A DNA stretch of 64,000 nucleotides from Paracoccus sp. S1E-3 (GTDB lineage: Bacteria > Pseudomonadota > Alphaproteobacteria > Rhodobacterales > Rhodobacteraceae), in contig NZ_JACEMU010000013.1 of the NCBI RefSeq assembly GCF_013868135.1, positions 1-64,000 on the forward strand, given 5' to 3'. The position numbers and the translations under genes are program-made. Of this stretch, positions 7,940-16,098 are shown piece by piece. The notes below the pieces were generated by a model. The model did not search any database and had not been told where the DNA came from. It was given only the letters and a program-made list of their open reading frames with translations. The number at the start of each line of letters is the position of its first letter. Position 1 is the stretch's first letter.

Positions 7940-8989
7940 TTACTGGGTGATGCCCAGTTCCTTGCAGGCATCGGCATAATCGGCGGTGCAGATCTGTTCG
8001 GGGGTCTGGATCCCCTTGTCGAAGATCTCTGCCTTGATGTTCTCGCGCGTGACGACGGCGGGCACGAACAGCTCGGACGGCGTGTTGTACAGCGTCGTCT
8101 TGGCCTCGGGCGTTTCGCCTTTCAGGAACTTCACCGCCACTTCGGCAGCGGCCTTGGCGACGATCTCGGACGGTTTCGAGATGGTGTTGTACTGGTCGCC
8201 CGCGATGATCAGCTGCAGCGCCGCAATGGTCGCATCATTGCCGGTGACCGGGGGCAACGGGTCCACGCCCGCCGCTTTCAAAGCGGCGATCGCGCCACCC
8301 GCGGTGCCGTCATTGGCCGCGACGATGCCGGTGATTTCATTGCCGAAGCGGGTGATCTGCCCTGCGGTCCATTCCTGCGCCTTCGGCGGCGCCCAGTCCG
8401 GCGTGTCGTATTCGGCCAGCGTTTTATAGGCCGATGCATCCAGCGACTTGTCGATCCCGTCCCGGATCAGCCCCGCTGCCGCATCGGTGGGCGAGCCATT
8501 GATCTGCAGCACGCCCGCGCCATCGGCCACGCCCTCGGCCTTCAGGTGATCGACCAGCGACTGGGCAATCGCCGCGCCGATCCCCTCATTGTCGAAGGAG
8601 ACATAGTAATCCGCCGGCATGTCGGGGATCGGACGGTCATAGGCAATGATCTTGATGCCCTGGCTTTGGGCCATCTGCACCAGCCCGGCCGCCGCCGCGC
8701 TGTCGACCGGGTCCAGCACGATGACCTTGGCGCCCTGCGCAATGACCGAGTTCACCTGCTGCTGCTGCAGCGACACATCGGCATTGGCGTTCTGATAGAT
8801 CACCGTGCAATCGGCGCAAAGCTCCTTCATCGCGGCCTGAAAACCGGGGAAGTCATGCTCCTCGTAGCGGGTCGAGGCCTGATCCGGCATCAGGAAGGCC
8901 ACGGTCGCGGCCTCCTGCGCCAAGGCGGCGCCGCCCAGCACGCCGGCCATCAGGACCGATGCGGCGGCAATGGAATATCTGGTCTTCAT
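7940..8989 (-). CDS. Periplasmic sugar/polyol-binding protein (RbsB-like)
   Basis: The protein is about 349 residues with a signal peptide (MKTRYSIAAASVLMAGVLGGAALAQE) cleaved after an A-L-A motif. The mature part is a periplasmic-binding-protein-like I fold: AFLMPDQASTRYEEHDFPGF, then VIVLDPVDSAAAAG, AYDRPIPDMPADYYVSFDN and VTGNDATIAALQLI. It should capture the substrate, inferred to be ribitol, for the downstream permease. I chose the ATG at 8989 with GGAGG ten bases upstream; a TTG two codons earlier is an alternative. It is the first gene of the operon, divergent from the LacI regulator. Confidence 0.88.
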   Translation of the reverse strand: MKTRYSIAAASVLMAGVLGGAALAQEAATVAFLMPDQASTRYEEHDFPGFQAAMKELCADCTVIYQNANADVSLQQQQVNSVIAQGAKVIVLDPVDSAAAAGLVQMAQSQGIKIIAYDRPIPDMPADYYVSFDNEGIGAAIAQSLVDHLKAEGVADGAGVLQINGSPTDAAAGLIRDGIDKSLDASAYKTLAEYDTPDWAPPKAQEWTAGQITRFGNEITGIVAANDGTAGGAIAALKAAGVDPLPPVTGNDATIAALQLIIAGDQYNTISKPSEIVAKAAAEVAVKFLKGETPEAKTTLYNTPSELFVPAVVTRENIKAEIFDKGIQTPEQICTADYADACKELGITQ

Positions 8990-9127
8990 CCTCAAGAAAC
9001 CTCCCTGTTTGACATGCGCAGGCGACTTGGTGCGCCCGGCTGAAAGTCATGACAGACCACCCCGCCAAAGCGGTCGCGATGCCTGCAACAGATGACTTTC
9101 CTCCGCGCGCCCTCCCTGCAGCGCAAC

Positions 9128-9159
9128 CGATGCAGCATGGATGCTCAATCGATGCAGCA
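9128..9159. promoter_or_regulatory. Candidate LacI-type operators (direct CGATGCAGCA repeats)
   Basis: Two copies of CGATGCAGCA start at 9128 and 9150, 22 bp apart (two helical turns), in the gap between the binding-protein gene and the divergent LacI regulator. The second sits in a partly symmetric TCAATCGATGCA with a central CG, as LacI-family operators tend to have. An AGCATGGATGCT palindrome lies between them. They are the best operator candidates for this regulator; binding is inferred. Confidence 0.4.
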
Positions 9160-9235
9160 AGATTGCCTTAGCCCCGCGAGGCTGTCAAGATGGCGGCATG
9201 TGGCGCGGTTTTCTCGTCGCGGGGGATGGGATCAC

Positions 9236-10264
9236 ATGGCCGAAAACAGCAGCAATTCTTCACGGCGGCCCACGATCTACGATCTGGCGCAGATCGCCGG
9301 TTCCAGTCCCAGCGCCGTCAGCGCGATCCTGAACGGCACCTGGAAGAAGCGCCGAATCAGCGCGGCGACGGCTGAGCGGGTGACCCGGATTGCGACCGAA
9401 CAGGGCTATGCGGTGAATCTGCAGGCCAGCCTGCTGCGACGCGAGCGGTCGCATATCATCGGGATGATCGTGCCCAAATATGACAACCGCTATTTCGGCG
9501 CCATTGCCGAGCGGTTCGAAACCATGGCGCGCGCGCGCGGCCTGTTCCCCGTCATCACCTGCACCCAGCGCGATCCCGACCTGGAATTCGAGGCGGCGCG
9601 CGAGATGATCTCCTATCAGGCCGAGGCGCTGGTGGTGACCGGCGCCACCGACCCGGACCGGATCGCCGATTTCTGCGCAGCAGCGGGGGTCAGGGTCATC
9701 AATCTCGACCTGCCGGGCCGCAGGGCGCCCTCGGTGGTGTCTGACAATTTCGGTGGCGCCCGCGACCTGACCCGGCTGATCCTGTCGCGGCTGTCACAGG
9801 ATTTCGGCGCGCCCTCGCCCCTGTGGTTCATCGGCGGCCGGCCGCAGGACCACAACACGCTGGAACGTCTGCGCGGCTTCCACGCCGCCCATGACGAGGC
9901 CGGGCTGACGGTGCCCCCCACGCAGGTCATCATGCCCGGCTATTCGCCCGACAAGGCCGCCACCGCGCTGATCGGGCGGGACTTCCCGGCGCGTTTCGGC
10001 ATTTTCGTCAATTCCACCATCACCATGGAGGGCGTGGTCCGCTGGCTCAGCGAGACGCTCGACATGGACAGGGTGCGGCTGGGCTGTTTCGACTGGGACC
10101 CTTTCGCGGCACTTCTGCCGCAGAATGTCGGAATGGTGGAACAGGATGTCTCCAGCATGCTGCAACAGGTCTTCGACGCCATCGCCGAGGGCCGCGACCA
10201 ACCCACCCGCATCAACGTTCCCTGCATCCTGCGCCCCCTGCCCGCACGCGTCGGCCAGCCGTAA
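9236..10264 (+). CDS. LacI family transcriptional regulator of the rbt operon
   Basis: A 342-residue regulator with an N-terminal LacI helix-turn-helix (TIYDLAQIAGSSPSAVSAILNGTW, about residues 11-35), a hinge (RISAATAERVTRIATEQGYAVN) and a periplasmic-binding-like effector domain beginning IIGMIVPKYDNRYF. I used the ATG at 9236 because the domain begins right after it; the open frame continues 48 codons upstream without recognisable content. It is divergent from the ABC/dehydrogenase/kinase operon, so it most likely represses it and responds to ribitol or D-ribulose. The recognition helix carries SPSAVSAIL instead of the common S-x-x-TVSRVL. Confidence 0.88.
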   Translation: MAENSSNSSRRPTIYDLAQIAGSSPSAVSAILNGTWKKRRISAATAERVTRIATEQGYAVNLQASLLRRERSHIIGMIVPKYDNRYFGAIAERFETMARARGLFPVITCTQRDPDLEFEAAREMISYQAEALVVTGATDPDRIADFCAAAGVRVINLDLPGRRAPSVVSDNFGGARDLTRLILSRLSQDFGAPSPLWFIGGRPQDHNTLERLRGFHAAHDEAGLTVPPTQVIMPGYSPDKAATALIGRDFPARFGIFVNSTITMEGVVRWLSETLDMDRVRLGCFDWDPFAALLPQNVGMVEQDVSSMLQQVFDAIAEGRDQPTRINVPCILRPLPARVGQP

Positions 10265-10625
10265 TCCCGTCAGCGCTGATGTCGACCCAGCTTGAAAGTT
10301 TCCGCAATGATCGCACCCCTGAGCGAGGGCAGAGGTGCCGCTTTGGCCTGCGCGTTTCTTCTTTCATGCCTTCCCCGCTTCGCGGGGTCAGCCCGCGCAT
10401 GTGTGGCGCGATGCCGGGGCGCTGCGGGGGGACGGCGTCTGCGCTGTCCCTGCCGCAGCTAAAGCGACAGAACGCACGCTGCGGGCGTTCTCTGTGTGGC
10501 CTTCAGGTTTCGGCAGTTGCGGGCATGGTGTTTGCATTGCTGCGAATGCATCCCCGCAAGCAAATTATGCCATCCCCATCAGACACGGCGCGTGCAAGTA
10601 CAGCCACGATTGAGGCTCGGCCCGT
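10265..10625. other. Intergenic region between convergent rbt regulator and aromatic operon
   Basis: No credible gene is seen in these 361 bp; the short open frames have no recognisable domain. A small hairpin at 10373-10387 (CCCCGC, loop TTC, GCGGGG) could contribute to ending either of the two convergent transcripts, but neither side has a T-run. Confidence 0.5.
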
Positions 10626-11393
10626 TCATCCGGCCCGCATCTCGGCCAGCACCCCTTGCGCACCTTTCAGCAGCAGCCCGAGATCGACGGCGCCCGCGAC
10701 GAACTGATAGCCCCAGTCGCGATAGCGGCGGGCGTCGGTGGCATTGGTGGCGAGGATGCCGGGCGCCTTGCCAAGTGCGCCCAGCCGCGCTGCCGTATCG
10801 CGCAGCATCGCCTGGACCTCGTCGGCGCCGGTGCGGCCCAGATGGCCCATTGAGGCGGCGAGGTCCGAAGGCCCGATGAACACCCCGTCGACGCCGGGCA
10901 CCGCCGCGATCTCCTCCAGCCGTTCCAGCGCGCTGCTGGTTTCGATCTGGACCAGAACCGCGATCTGGTCGTTCGCCACCTCGAAATAATCGCTGGTCAG
11001 CCCGAAGCGGCTGGCCCGCGTGCCGCCCGCCACGCCACGGATGCCATGCGGTGGATAGCGCGTGGCGGCGACGGCGGCAGCGGCTTCCTCAGGCGTTTCG
11101 ACAAAGGGGATCAGCAGCGTCTGCGCGCCCATGTCGAGCGCGCGCTTGATCAGCACCTTGTCGTTCCACGCCGGCCGCACCACCGCCGCCGAACGACCAG
11201 CGGCGGCGGCCTGCAGCAGCGGTTGCAGCGCCCCCAGATCGACCGGCGCATGTTCGGTGTCGAACAGCAGCCAGTCGAAGCCGATCAGCGACAGCGCCTC
11301 GCTGCTGATCGGGCTCGCCAGTGACAGCCACAGCCCGTCCAGGGCCTCGCCCGTCAGCAGCCGGCGTTTGAACTCGTTACGCGGAGCTTCCAT
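10626..11393 (-). CDS. HpcH/HpaI family 2-oxo acid aldolase
   Basis: The 255-residue protein belongs to the HpcH/HpaI class II pyruvate-dependent aldolases. Markers are LIGFDWLLFDTEHAPVD (about residues 35-52), VVRPAWNDKVLIKRALDMGAQTLLIPFVET, GIRGVAG and VDGVFIGPSDLAASMGH. These include the metal-binding Glu/Asp and the Arg of the active site. It would split the hydrated ring-cleavage product into pyruvate plus an aldehyde, the last step of the pathway. It is the last gene of the aromatic operon, 9 bp after the hydratase. Confidence 0.88.
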   Translation of the reverse strand: MEAPRNEFKRRLLTGEALDGLWLSLASPISSEALSLIGFDWLLFDTEHAPVDLGALQPLLQAAAAGRSAAVVRPAWNDKVLIKRALDMGAQTLLIPFVETPEEAAAAVAATRYPPHGIRGVAGGTRASRFGLTSDYFEVANDQIAVLVQIETSSALERLEEIAAVPGVDGVFIGPSDLAASMGHLGRTGADEVQAMLRDTAARLGALGKAPGILATNATDARRYRDWGYQFVAGAVDLGLLLKGAQGVLAEMRAG

Positions 11394-11402
11394 GGCGCCC
11401 CC

Positions 11403-12185
11403 TCACACAAACTGCACGGCGACGCTGCCGAGCGGGCCGAAATCGGCATGCAGCGTGTCGCCTTTCCTGGCCCAGACCGGGCGGGTGAAGCTGCCCGACA
11501 GCATCAGATCGCCGGGTTTCAGCGTCACATCGAAAGGCGCGAGCTTGTTCGCCAGCCAGGCGATCGCCATCGCCGGATGGCCCAGCACGCCCGCCGCCAG
11601 ACCCGTCTCCTCGATCTCCGAATTGCGGTAGAAGACTGCGCCGATCCAGCGCAGATCGACCTCGTCGGGGCGGACCGGGCGGCCGCCCAGCACGATCCCC
11701 GCCGCCGCACCATTATCGGCGACGGTGTCGAAGATCTTGCGCGGCTCGGTCACGCGGGCATCGATGATCTCGATCGAGGGGACCACATATTCGGTGGCGC
11801 GCAGCACATCGACCAAGCCGACATTCGGGCCCTTCAAAGGCTCCTTCAAGATGAAGGTCAGCTCCGGTTCGACGCGGGGCACGCAGAAACTGTCGAAGGG
11901 CACCTTGGCCCCGTCCGACAGCACCAGATCGTCAAACAGATAGCCATAATCCGGTTCGTCGATCTTCGAGGCCGCCTGCATCGCTTTCGAGGTCAGGCCG
12001 ATCTTGTGGCCGATGATCTTCGCCCCCGCCTTCACCTTGGCATCGGCCACCGCCGAGGAAATCGCATAGCTGTCGGCGATCTCGATTGCCGGGAACATCT
12101 CGGATGGGCGCATGCCCTGCACCTTGGTGCGGTGACTTTCCAGCAGGCTTGAAACCGCGCGCGCGCGTTGGTCTTCGGTCAGCAT
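11403..12185 (-). CDS. 2-oxo-hept-4-ene-1,7-dioate / 2-ketopentenoate hydratase (HpaH/MhpD family)
   Basis: A 260-residue member of the fumarylacetoacetate-hydrolase-like hydratases that add water to 2-oxo-4-enoates. Recognisable parts are SYAISSAVADAKVKAGAKIIGHKIGLTS, DYGYLFDDLVL, VEPELTFILKEPL, VPSIEIIDARV and DTVADNGAAAGIVLGG, which contain the acidic metal ligands. The sequence is closest to HpaH of homoprotocatechuate degradation, but the substrate cannot be fixed from sequence. It lies between the semialdehyde dehydrogenase and aldolase genes, as in meta-cleavage operons. Confidence 0.87.
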   Translation of the reverse strand: MLTEDQRARAVSSLLESHRTKVQGMRPSEMFPAIEIADSYAISSAVADAKVKAGAKIIGHKIGLTSKAMQAASKIDEPDYGYLFDDLVLSDGAKVPFDSFCVPRVEPELTFILKEPLKGPNVGLVDVLRATEYVVPSIEIIDARVTEPRKIFDTVADNGAAAGIVLGGRPVRPDEVDLRWIGAVFYRNSEIEETGLAAGVLGHPAMAIAWLANKLAPFDVTLKPGDLMLSGSFTRPVWARKGDTLHADFGPLGSVAVQFV

Positions 12186-12196
12186 ATCGGGGCCTT

Positions 12197-13651
12197 TCAG
12201 AGTTTGACGCAGACGTTGCGAAGTTCGGTATAGAATTCCAGCGAATGAACCCCGCCCTCGCGCCCGATACCGCTGGCTTTCGAGCCGCCGAAAGCGGTGC
12301 GCAGGTCGCGCAGGAACCAGCTGTTGATCCAGCTGATGCCCACATCGACGGCCTTGGCGGTGCGATGGGCGCGGCCCAGATTGGTGGTCCAGATCGAGGT
12401 GGCGAGGCCGTAAGGCGTGTCATTGGCCAGCGCTGTCACCTCGTCTTCGCTGTCGAAGGGGGTGAGGTGCGTGCAGGGGCCGAAGATTTCCTCGCGCACC
12501 ACAGCGCTGTCCTCGGGCAGACCGGTCCAGACCGTGGGTTCGACCCAATAGCCGTTCTCATAGCCCTGCATGTCCGGCACGCCGCCGCCGGCAAGGATGG
12601 TCGCGCCGGCCTCGCGGGCCTTGGCGTAATAGGACAGAACCTTGTCGCGATGCTCGGCGCTGATGACGGTGCCCATGGTCGTCGCCGGATCGAAGGGGTC
12701 GCCGAAGCGATAGCCCCGCGCCTTCTGGGCCAGCCCTTCTGCGAAGCGGTCGAAGATGCCACGCTGGACATAGACCCGCTCGGTCCCCAGACAGACCTGC
12801 CCGGTATTAGCGAAACAGGCGCGGCCGATGCCTTCCAGCGCCGCATCCAGATCGGCGTCGTCAAAGACGATGCCCGCATTCTTGCCGCCGAGTTCCAGCG
12901 AGACCGGGCGCACGCCCCTGGCGGCGGCGCGCATGATCGCCTCGCCCGTGCGGGTCTCGCCGGTGAAGGTGATGCCGTCGACGCCGGGATGGCTGGTCAG
13001 GAACTCGCCCGCCGCATCGGGGCCAAGCCCGTGGACCACGTTATAAACGCCGGGCGGGATGCCGACCGCATTCATCACCTCGCCCAGCAGCGTGGCGGTT
13101 GCGGGGGTTTCCTCGGACGGTTTCACCACCACGGTATTGCCGCAGGCGAGCGCGGGCGCGACCTTCCAGGTCATCAGCAGCAGCGGCAGGTTCCACGGGC
13201 AGACGACGCCGATCACGCCGCGCGGGCTGCGCAGGGCATAATTCAGCGCGCCGGTGCCGTCCTGCGTCGCCATCTCGAAGGTTTCGGTCGAGGCGGTCAG
13301 TATCTGGTCGGCGAACACGTTGAAATTCGCCGCGCCGCGCGGGATATCGATATGGCTGGCAATGGAACGCGGCTTGCCGGTATCGCGGATCTCGGCCGCC
13401 AGAAACTCGTCGAAACGGGCGTTGATGCCATCGGCCAGCTTGCGCAGCAGCGCCACGCGTTCGGCTACCGGCATCCGGCCCCATGGACCTTTCAGCGCCG
13501 CGCGGGCGGCACCCACGGCGGCATCGACCTCGGCCCGGCCGGCGGCGGAGACCTCGCCGATGACCTCGCCCGTGGTCAGGAAATGGTTGGCGAAGGGCTG
13601 GGCCGAGCCTTTGACGAACTGCCCGTCGATGAAATTGAGATAGGTGGTCAA
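12197..13651 (-). CDS. Hydroxymuconic semialdehyde dehydrogenase (HpaE/XylG type)
   Basis: A 484-residue NAD-dependent aldehyde dehydrogenase. The catalytic blocks are SLELGGKNAGIVF (general-base Glu, about residue 250) and FANTGQVCLGTERVYV (nucleophilic Cys, about residue 285); the cofactor block is PWNLPLLLMTWKVAPALACGNTVVVKPSE. The subfamily is that of 5-carboxymethyl-2-hydroxymuconate or 2-hydroxymuconate semialdehyde dehydrogenases, oxidising the ring-cleavage aldehyde. The start codon appears to be TTG at 13651, seven bases after AAGGA; no ATG with a better site is present. It follows the class II aldolase-like gene by 12 bp. Confidence 0.88.
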   Translation of the reverse strand: MTTYLNFIDGQFVKGSAQPFANHFLTTGEVIGEVSAAGRAEVDAAVGAARAALKGPWGRMPVAERVALLRKLADGINARFDEFLAAEIRDTGKPRSIASHIDIPRGAANFNVFADQILTASTETFEMATQDGTGALNYALRSPRGVIGVVCPWNLPLLLMTWKVAPALACGNTVVVKPSEETPATATLLGEVMNAVGIPPGVYNVVHGLGPDAAGEFLTSHPGVDGITFTGETRTGEAIMRAAARGVRPVSLELGGKNAGIVFDDADLDAALEGIGRACFANTGQVCLGTERVYVQRGIFDRFAEGLAQKARGYRFGDPFDPATTMGTVISAEHRDKVLSYYAKAREAGATILAGGGVPDMQGYENGYWVEPTVWTGLPEDSAVVREEIFGPCTHLTPFDSEDEVTALANDTPYGLATSIWTTNLGRAHRTAKAVDVGISWINSWFLRDLRTAFGGSKASGIGREGGVHSLEFYTELRNVCVKL

Positions 13652-13663
13652 CGCGAAGTCCTT

Positions 13664-14341
13664 TCAAGAAACCAGTTCGGGGTCGCCCGCGGTCAGGTGA
13701 TCCCACATGCGTTCGAAAATCCGCCCGGCGCGGGTGGCGCGTCTGGCGGCCTGATCGGGCGGAATGACCGGCGCGGTCTCGGCCAGACCCGAGGCGAGCG
13801 CCGCCAGTTCGATCCGGCACATATCCTCCAGATAGAAGGCGAGGCCCGTCGCCTCCTGCAGGCTCGCACCGGCCACCACCGCGCCATTGCCGCGCATCAG
13901 CAGCCCGGCGCTGCCGCCCATGGCGTCAATCGCCGCCGCCGCGCCGGCATCGTCGCGCAGCAGTTGGATATCGTCCCACAGGCCCGGCGCGGGCGCGAAA
14001 TAGGTGCCGAAGCCGTGGCGCATCTTTGGCACAACGCCAAGCGCCGCCAGCGCCATCACCGAAGGCCCCATGAAGCGGATCACGCCGCCCGCCTCGGGGC
14101 GCCGCGCATAGATCTGCTGGTGCAGCCGCACTTCGCCCAGCACGCCTTCGGGCAGCGGGCCGTCAACCGGGACCACGGTGCAGGCCTCGCCCTTGGCGAC
14201 CTGCGCCATCGGCCGGGCCGGGCAGACCAGAAAGCTGTCCTGATTGATGCGGGCCGAGCAATGGCCGTAGGCATGGACCAGCCCGGCGCGGCCAAGCGCG
14301 CGGGCGGCGATGCGGACGGTGCGGGCAAGATCTTCCATCAT
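13664..14341 (-). CDS. Class II aldolase/adducin-like protein, possible ring-cleavage-product decarboxylase
   Basis: The 225-residue protein has the class II aldolase/adducin fold signature: ALGRAGLVHAYGHCSARI (residues 14-32), then GEVRLHQQIYARRPEAGGVI (69-88). The usual zinc-binding H-x-H after this block is replaced by RFMG (89-92), and the usual NHG is GNG (LLMRGNGAVVAG). Members such as CmtD of p-cumate degradation decarboxylate carboxylated muconic semialdehydes, so a decarboxylase role next to the dioxygenase is my preferred inference. The ATGATG start overlaps the stop of the upstream VOC gene by 4 bp. Confidence 0.7.
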   Translation of the reverse strand: MMEDLARTVRIAARALGRAGLVHAYGHCSARINQDSFLVCPARPMAQVAKGEACTVVPVDGPLPEGVLGEVRLHQQIYARRPEAGGVIRFMGPSVMALAALGVVPKMRHGFGTYFAPAPGLWDDIQLLRDDAGAAAAIDAMGGSAGLLMRGNGAVVAGASLQEATGLAFYLEDMCRIELAALASGLAETAPVIPPDQAARRATRAGRIFERMWDHLTAGDPELVS

Positions 14342-15198
14342 TCGTCCTTGAAGGCGGCGATATTCGGTTTCGCGCCCCAGTGGCAGAAGCCCTTGGGTTC
14401 GAAATGGAACTGTCGGTCGCGCCACAAGGGCTCGTCATGGATCTCGCAGACGCCGGTGGAATATTCGAAGGTCATGCCCTCGGGTCCGCTGAAATACAGG
14501 AACTGCGCCGATGAGGTCGGATGCCGCCCCGGCCCGAAGGTGATGTTCACCTGATTTTCGCGCACGAAGTTGAAGCTGCGCTGGATGTCGTCGGCGCTTT
14601 CGACCTGATGGTTGATGTGCTGGATCCCCGCCTTGTGATAGGGGAACAGCGCGATCGAATGATGGATCGTGCCCAGCCGCATCAGCGGCGCATCGCCGAT
14701 CCGGTCGGAGACACGGGCATTGCAGACCTGGGTCCAGAAGGCCTCGTCACGCTCGGCATCGGTGGTGCAAAGACCGACATGCGAAAAGCCGGTGATGCCG
14801 GCATCGCGGGTGCCGTGATAGCGGATCCCCGAAGTGGTCGGGCGGACGACGAATTCGATGCCGTTGCCGGTCGGGTCGTTAAAGCGGATGAAGGCGCCGA
14901 CATGGCGCGCCTCGCATTCGGCGCGGGTGCCGACATGGACCCGGTGGCCGAGGTTTTCCAGCGTCGCCGCCGCGCGTTCCAGATCGTCGGCCGAGCCGAT
15001 TTCAAAGGCAGTCACCTGATCGTCGGGATTGCCCTCGAAATAGCAAAGGGTGTGTTCGCGCTGATCCGATTTGAAATAGGTGGCGCCCTTGCGCCGCTCG
15101 CTGACCTGAAGGCCAAGGATGTTCACCGCGAACCATTCGGCCCCGGCCAGATCGGTGGTGCCGAGACGGCAATAGACCACGTCCTTGAGTTCGATCAT
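14338..15198 (-). CDS. Extradiol (catechol 2,3-dioxygenase-like) ring-cleavage dioxygenase
   Basis: A 286-residue two-domain VOC protein. The C-terminal domain has a plausible 2-His-1-Glu iron triad: His140 in GITGFSHVGL, His194 (or His197) in AGIQHINHQVES and Glu245 in TFEYSTG, with FGPGRHPTSS before the last. The shape is that of type I extradiol dioxygenases, which cleave catechols next to the hydroxyl pair. Here it would begin the pathway completed by the downstream genes. It overlaps the upstream VOC gene and the downstream aldolase-like gene by 4 bp each, so all three are probably made together. Confidence 0.85.
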   Translation of the reverse strand: MIELKDVVYCRLGTTDLAGAEWFAVNILGLQVSERRKGATYFKSDQREHTLCYFEGNPDDQVTAFEIGSADDLERAAATLENLGHRVHVGTRAECEARHVGAFIRFNDPTGNGIEFVVRPTTSGIRYHGTRDAGITGFSHVGLCTTDAERDEAFWTQVCNARVSDRIGDAPLMRLGTIHHSIALFPYHKAGIQHINHQVESADDIQRSFNFVRENQVNITFGPGRHPTSSAQFLYFSGPEGMTFEYSTGVCEIHDEPLWRDRQFHFEPKGFCHWGAKPNIAAFKDE

Positions 15199-16052
15199 CT
15201 CTCCCTCCCTGAAAATTCGGGGGCCTCGCTTTGCGATCCCCAGACATCGTGAGATTGCGGCGTACCGGGAAACTGGCGCGGGCCGCGCGCCGCGATCTGC
15301 GGCCCCTGTTCGGTTTCGGCGGCATAGCTGAAAAGGATGGCCGAGGGTCCGCGCGCGGTCACGAAAACCGCGCCGGAGGTGGGTTGCCGCCCCGGCCCGT
15401 GAACCACGGGCACCTGCCGGTTCTGGAAGTGATACCAGTTCTGCATCACGTTATGGATGCTTTCGACCGCCCAGACCGCGCCCAGAAGCCCGTCCCGATC
15501 CGAGGGATAAAGCGCGATCCGGTGATGGGCATCGTCGATGCGCAAAAAGACCGCATCACCCACCCAGTCCGAGACTTCGGCGCCGATGCCTTCGGTCCAG
15601 AAGGCTTCATTGGCGGCAATATCTGTGCAGGCCAGTTGAACGGCCTGAAACTCGGTGATCCCCGCATCGCGCGGCCCGTGATAGCGCCAACCCGAAGTCA
15701 GCGGGCGCCAGACCAGTTCCACCTGGACCCCGTTCGGCGCCGTCACCACCAGACCCGACTTGACCTGACGGCGCGCGCAGTCGGCACCTTCCAGACGGCG
15801 CGGGCTCCAGCGCGCCAGCCGTGCCTCGGCCACGTCCAGATCCTCGCGTCGGGCCACGGTCAGCGCGACCGCCTGCCCCGGTTCGGTCGAACAGCACAGC
15901 GCATAGTTCCGCGCATCGGGTCGGAAGCGGGCATCGGTCTCGTCCCGGTCGCCGGGTTGCAGGCCGAACACCTCAGTTGCGAAACGGGTGGCACTGTCGA
16001 GATCGTCAACGGCGATGCGCAGATAGCGCAGGTCGCGATAGGCGATGGTCAT
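15195..16052 (-). CDS. VOC-family paralogue without metal ligands (dioxygenase-like pseudoenzyme)
   Basis: This 285-residue protein aligns along its length with the adjacent extradiol dioxygenase (shared GWRYHGPRDAGITEF, EAFWTE, VHGPGRQPTSG) but has lost the whole triad: the first His is Ala137 (FQAVQL), the second region reads LGAVWAVES with no His, and the Glu is Ser242 (LFSYAAE). It is intact, has a GGAGG site before the ATG at 16052, and overlaps the active paralogue by 4 bp. A structural partner or substrate-binding subunit is more likely than an enzyme. A long upstream extension of the frame is ignored. Confidence 0.78.
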   Translation of the reverse strand: MTIAYRDLRYLRIAVDDLDSATRFATEVFGLQPGDRDETDARFRPDARNYALCCSTEPGQAVALTVARREDLDVAEARLARWSPRRLEGADCARRQVKSGLVVTAPNGVQVELVWRPLTSGWRYHGPRDAGITEFQAVQLACTDIAANEAFWTEGIGAEVSDWVGDAVFLRIDDAHHRIALYPSDRDGLLGAVWAVESIHNVMQNWYHFQNRQVPVVHGPGRQPTSGAVFVTARGPSAILFSYAAETEQGPQIAARGPRQFPGTPQSHDVWGSQSEAPEFSGRER

Positions 16053-16098
16053 ACGGTTTTCCTCCGGTTCGGGCGGGGGCAGGCCCGCCCGCGCCCTG

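Noticed and set aside
10373..10387. CCCCGC/GCGGGG hairpin as a terminator
   Set aside because: Stem of only 6 bp with a 3-base loop and no T-run on either strand; noted in the intergenic entry only.
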